From Alviniconcha marisindica (Eukaryota > Mollusca > Gastropoda > Provannidae), in assembly GCA_018857735.1 (NCBI GenBank), contig JABMCL010002768.1:107501-171500 (forward strand): DNA of 64,000 nucleotides. The letters run 5' to 3'. A program made the translations under genes and the position numbers. Within the stretch, counting starts at the first letter, position 1. Every line of letters begins with the position of its first letter. The notes under the pieces were generated by a model. That model did no database searches. It was not told the DNA's origin and saw only the letters and a list, made by a program, of their open reading frames with translations. Below, piece after piece: positions 62,413-64,000 of this stretch.

Positions 62413-62560
62413 TGTGTGTGTGTGATGTATCAGCTGGTTTGTGATGTACCAACTGAGTGTGTGATGTACCAACTTGGTGTGTGGTGCACCAGCTGGGTGT
62501 GTGATGCATCAACTGGTTGTGTGATATATCAGCTGGGTGAGTGAGGTACTAACTTGTGTG
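61975..62560. repeat. ~21-bp repeat (gatgtaccagctgggtgtgt) with (GT)n
   Basis: About 20 units broken by a GT tract (62341-62425). Confidence 0.9.
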
Positions 62561-62619
62561 GCACAGACCTGACATATTCTACTAGACTGTCGTCGAGCTT
62601 TACCAAATGTCCGAATAGC

Positions 62620-62778
<159 letters not shown>

Positions 62779-62783
62779 CCTAC

Positions 62784-62838
62784 CTGTGAGACATAAGAAG
62801 ATGATAGCGATGTGTAAACCAAGCAGAACCATTCTCAT
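62784..62838 (-). CDS. Exon 1: start codon and signal peptide of the multi-CTLD gene
   Basis: Minus strand ATG at 62838. It encodes MRMVLLGLHIAIIFLCLTG, a short basic start followed by a 14-residue hydrophobic core: a typical secretory signal peptide. Donor CTCACAG|GTAGGC, phase 1, matches the phase-1 entry of exon A1 at 58.66 kb. A second in-frame ATG is at codon 3. Intron 1 (4.1 kb) is almost all microsatellite, minisatellite and LINE. Confidence 0.75.
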
Positions 62839-63117
62839 AACGGCACTGGATCGTCAGGTACAGGCGATAGCTCCGGTCCTAACCCTGTCTGGTGTGTGAA
62901 CAGTAGACTCAGAAAGAAACTAGACAGCCTGTATTGTTTTCCGATACATCACCAGCGCCATGTCGTGCGGAGCGCCACGATACCTCACCCAAAGTTGTGT
63001 AGGTAATCCAACTCTGAAAATTCACTACGACTCCATTTTGAGAGACAATGATTACTAATCCCAGTGCTCGCTGTATCGCCACTATCGTCTTCTGCCAGCC
63101 GTTGAGATAAACTGTGC
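62839..63117 (-). other. 5' flank / putative 5' UTR of the multi-CTLD gene
   Basis: Non-repetitive. A minus-strand ORF of 70 codons (62909-63121) has no motif. I cannot fix a promoter: no TATA box at a convincing distance. Confidence 0.4.
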
Positions 63118-63345
63118 ACACCTACTTTTGCCGCACAGCTGTTATCATGTACCCGCCTCTGTTATCACGCAGTCACGTGCGTTACCAGCAGCCAGTGTAT
63201 ATGCGGACATTAATTAAGCCCCACAATAAATACATACACACAGTCACAGTGCATCTGAGGACATTGAGCCCCACAATAAATACATACGCTCGCAGTCCTC
63301 AGACACCACCCGGGAGCAGCGTGTTTAAAGGGACAGGATCTCAGT
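63118..63345. repeat. Paralogous segment, right copy
   Basis: See 61825-61965. It also contains an internal duplication of gccccacaataaatacatac (63219 and 63267). Confidence 0.7.
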
Positions 63346-63439
63346 CCCCGCCAGCACCTGTTTGAAGACGGAACTACAGTAAACAAGTCTAACCAGCCAA
63401 CAAGCCGCCCACACCGCAGGTAGCGGAGTTGTCGACGAT

Positions 63440-64000
63440 GTACGAGTTCGGTGTGTGATGCACTAGCTGTGTGCGTCATGCACTGACAAAAAAGAAAAGA
63501 AAAAAAAAGGCAAAACAAAGTGGTGTACAAACTGGGAGAGTGTTGTACTAAGCGGCTGGGTGTGTGCTTTACTAAGCACCGTGTGATGCACCAGCTGGGT
63601 GTAAGACTTACTAAGCTAGATGTGATGCACCAGCTGGGTGTGTGATTTACTAAGCACGGTGTGATGCACCAGCTGGGTGTAACTTACTAAGCTCAATGTG
63701 ATGCACCAGCTGGGTGTGTGATTTACTAAGCACGGTGTGATGCACCAGCTGGGTGTGCGATTTACTAAGCACCGTGTGATGCACCAGGTGGGTGGGTGAT
63801 TTACTAAGCACGGTGTGATGCACCAGCTGGGTGTGCGATTTACTAAGCACCGTGTGATGCACCAGCTGGGTGTGTGATTTACTAAGCACGGTGTGATGCA
63901 CCAGCTGGGTGTGTGATTTACTAAGGACGGTGTGATGCACTAGCTGGGTGTGATTTACTAAGCACGGTGTGATGCACCAGCTGGGTGTGTGATTTGCTAA
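63440..64000. repeat. 37-bp minisatellite (gtgtgatgcaccagctgggt)
   Basis: About 15 units of 33-37 bp with alternating cacggt and caccgt. It continues off the right edge. Confidence 0.95.

Overview
The window is eukaryotic nuclear DNA from an animal with a repeat-rich genome, most likely a marine mollusc and probably a gastropod. The basis is long introns, CA/CT/TA microsatellites, minisatellites, tRNA-headed SINEs, several non-LTR retrotransposon clades, and short split exons of C-type lectin-like domains (CTLDs). The species call is inference. No rRNA gene, CRISPR array, operon or functional tRNA gene was seen.

The main gene lies on the minus strand, enters at about 62.84 kb and runs off the left edge. 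It starts with a signal-peptide exon (62784-62838) followed by CTLDs, each built from three small exons: A (first Cys pair), B (the W..L/W.W core) and C (the last Cys pair). Junction phases repeat in the same order: A enters in phase 1 and leaves in phase 0, B 0 to 2, C 2 to 1. Exons found are A1 58510-58664, B1 57260-57381, C1 53871-54004; A2 50302-50474, B2 48779-48906, C2 39170-39303; A3 22164-22330, B3 20241-20350, C3 10160-10290; A4 5017-5195, B4 1126-1247; C4 must lie outside. Two weak, possibly decayed CTLD pieces at 34.9 kb and 29.8 kb suggest a fifth, broken domain between CTLD2 and CTLD3. The predicted product is a secreted or membrane multi-CTLD protein of the mannose-receptor-like kind common in molluscs.

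The most unusual feature is that many minisatellites in the introns are built from the splice junctions of this gene. The donor of B4, B1, C1, A4, B3 and A1, and the acceptor of A4, B4 and B3, are each repeated in the array that touches the exon. In the 21-bp array at B1 every unit is in frame.

The rest is mobile DNA. There is a Rex1/CR1-like LINE at 5.97-8.62 kb and another at 44.1-46.6 kb whose endonuclease region contains an in-frame 60-bp tandem array. An L1/Tx1-like copy at 22.74-25.53 kb has target-site duplications. L2-like copies lie at 55.66-57.09 kb (with a SINE inside) and 61.01-61.56 kb. A LINE N-terminus with a 2A-like motif is at 26.1 kb. Other degenerate RT pieces lie at 2.1, 12.9, 15.1, 26.8 and 30.7 kb. 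An intact single-exon ORF of 365 codons (37189-38286, plus strand) sits between inverted copies of a ~200-bp repeat. A near-perfect palindrome of ~170-bp arms is at 53.0-53.34 kb.
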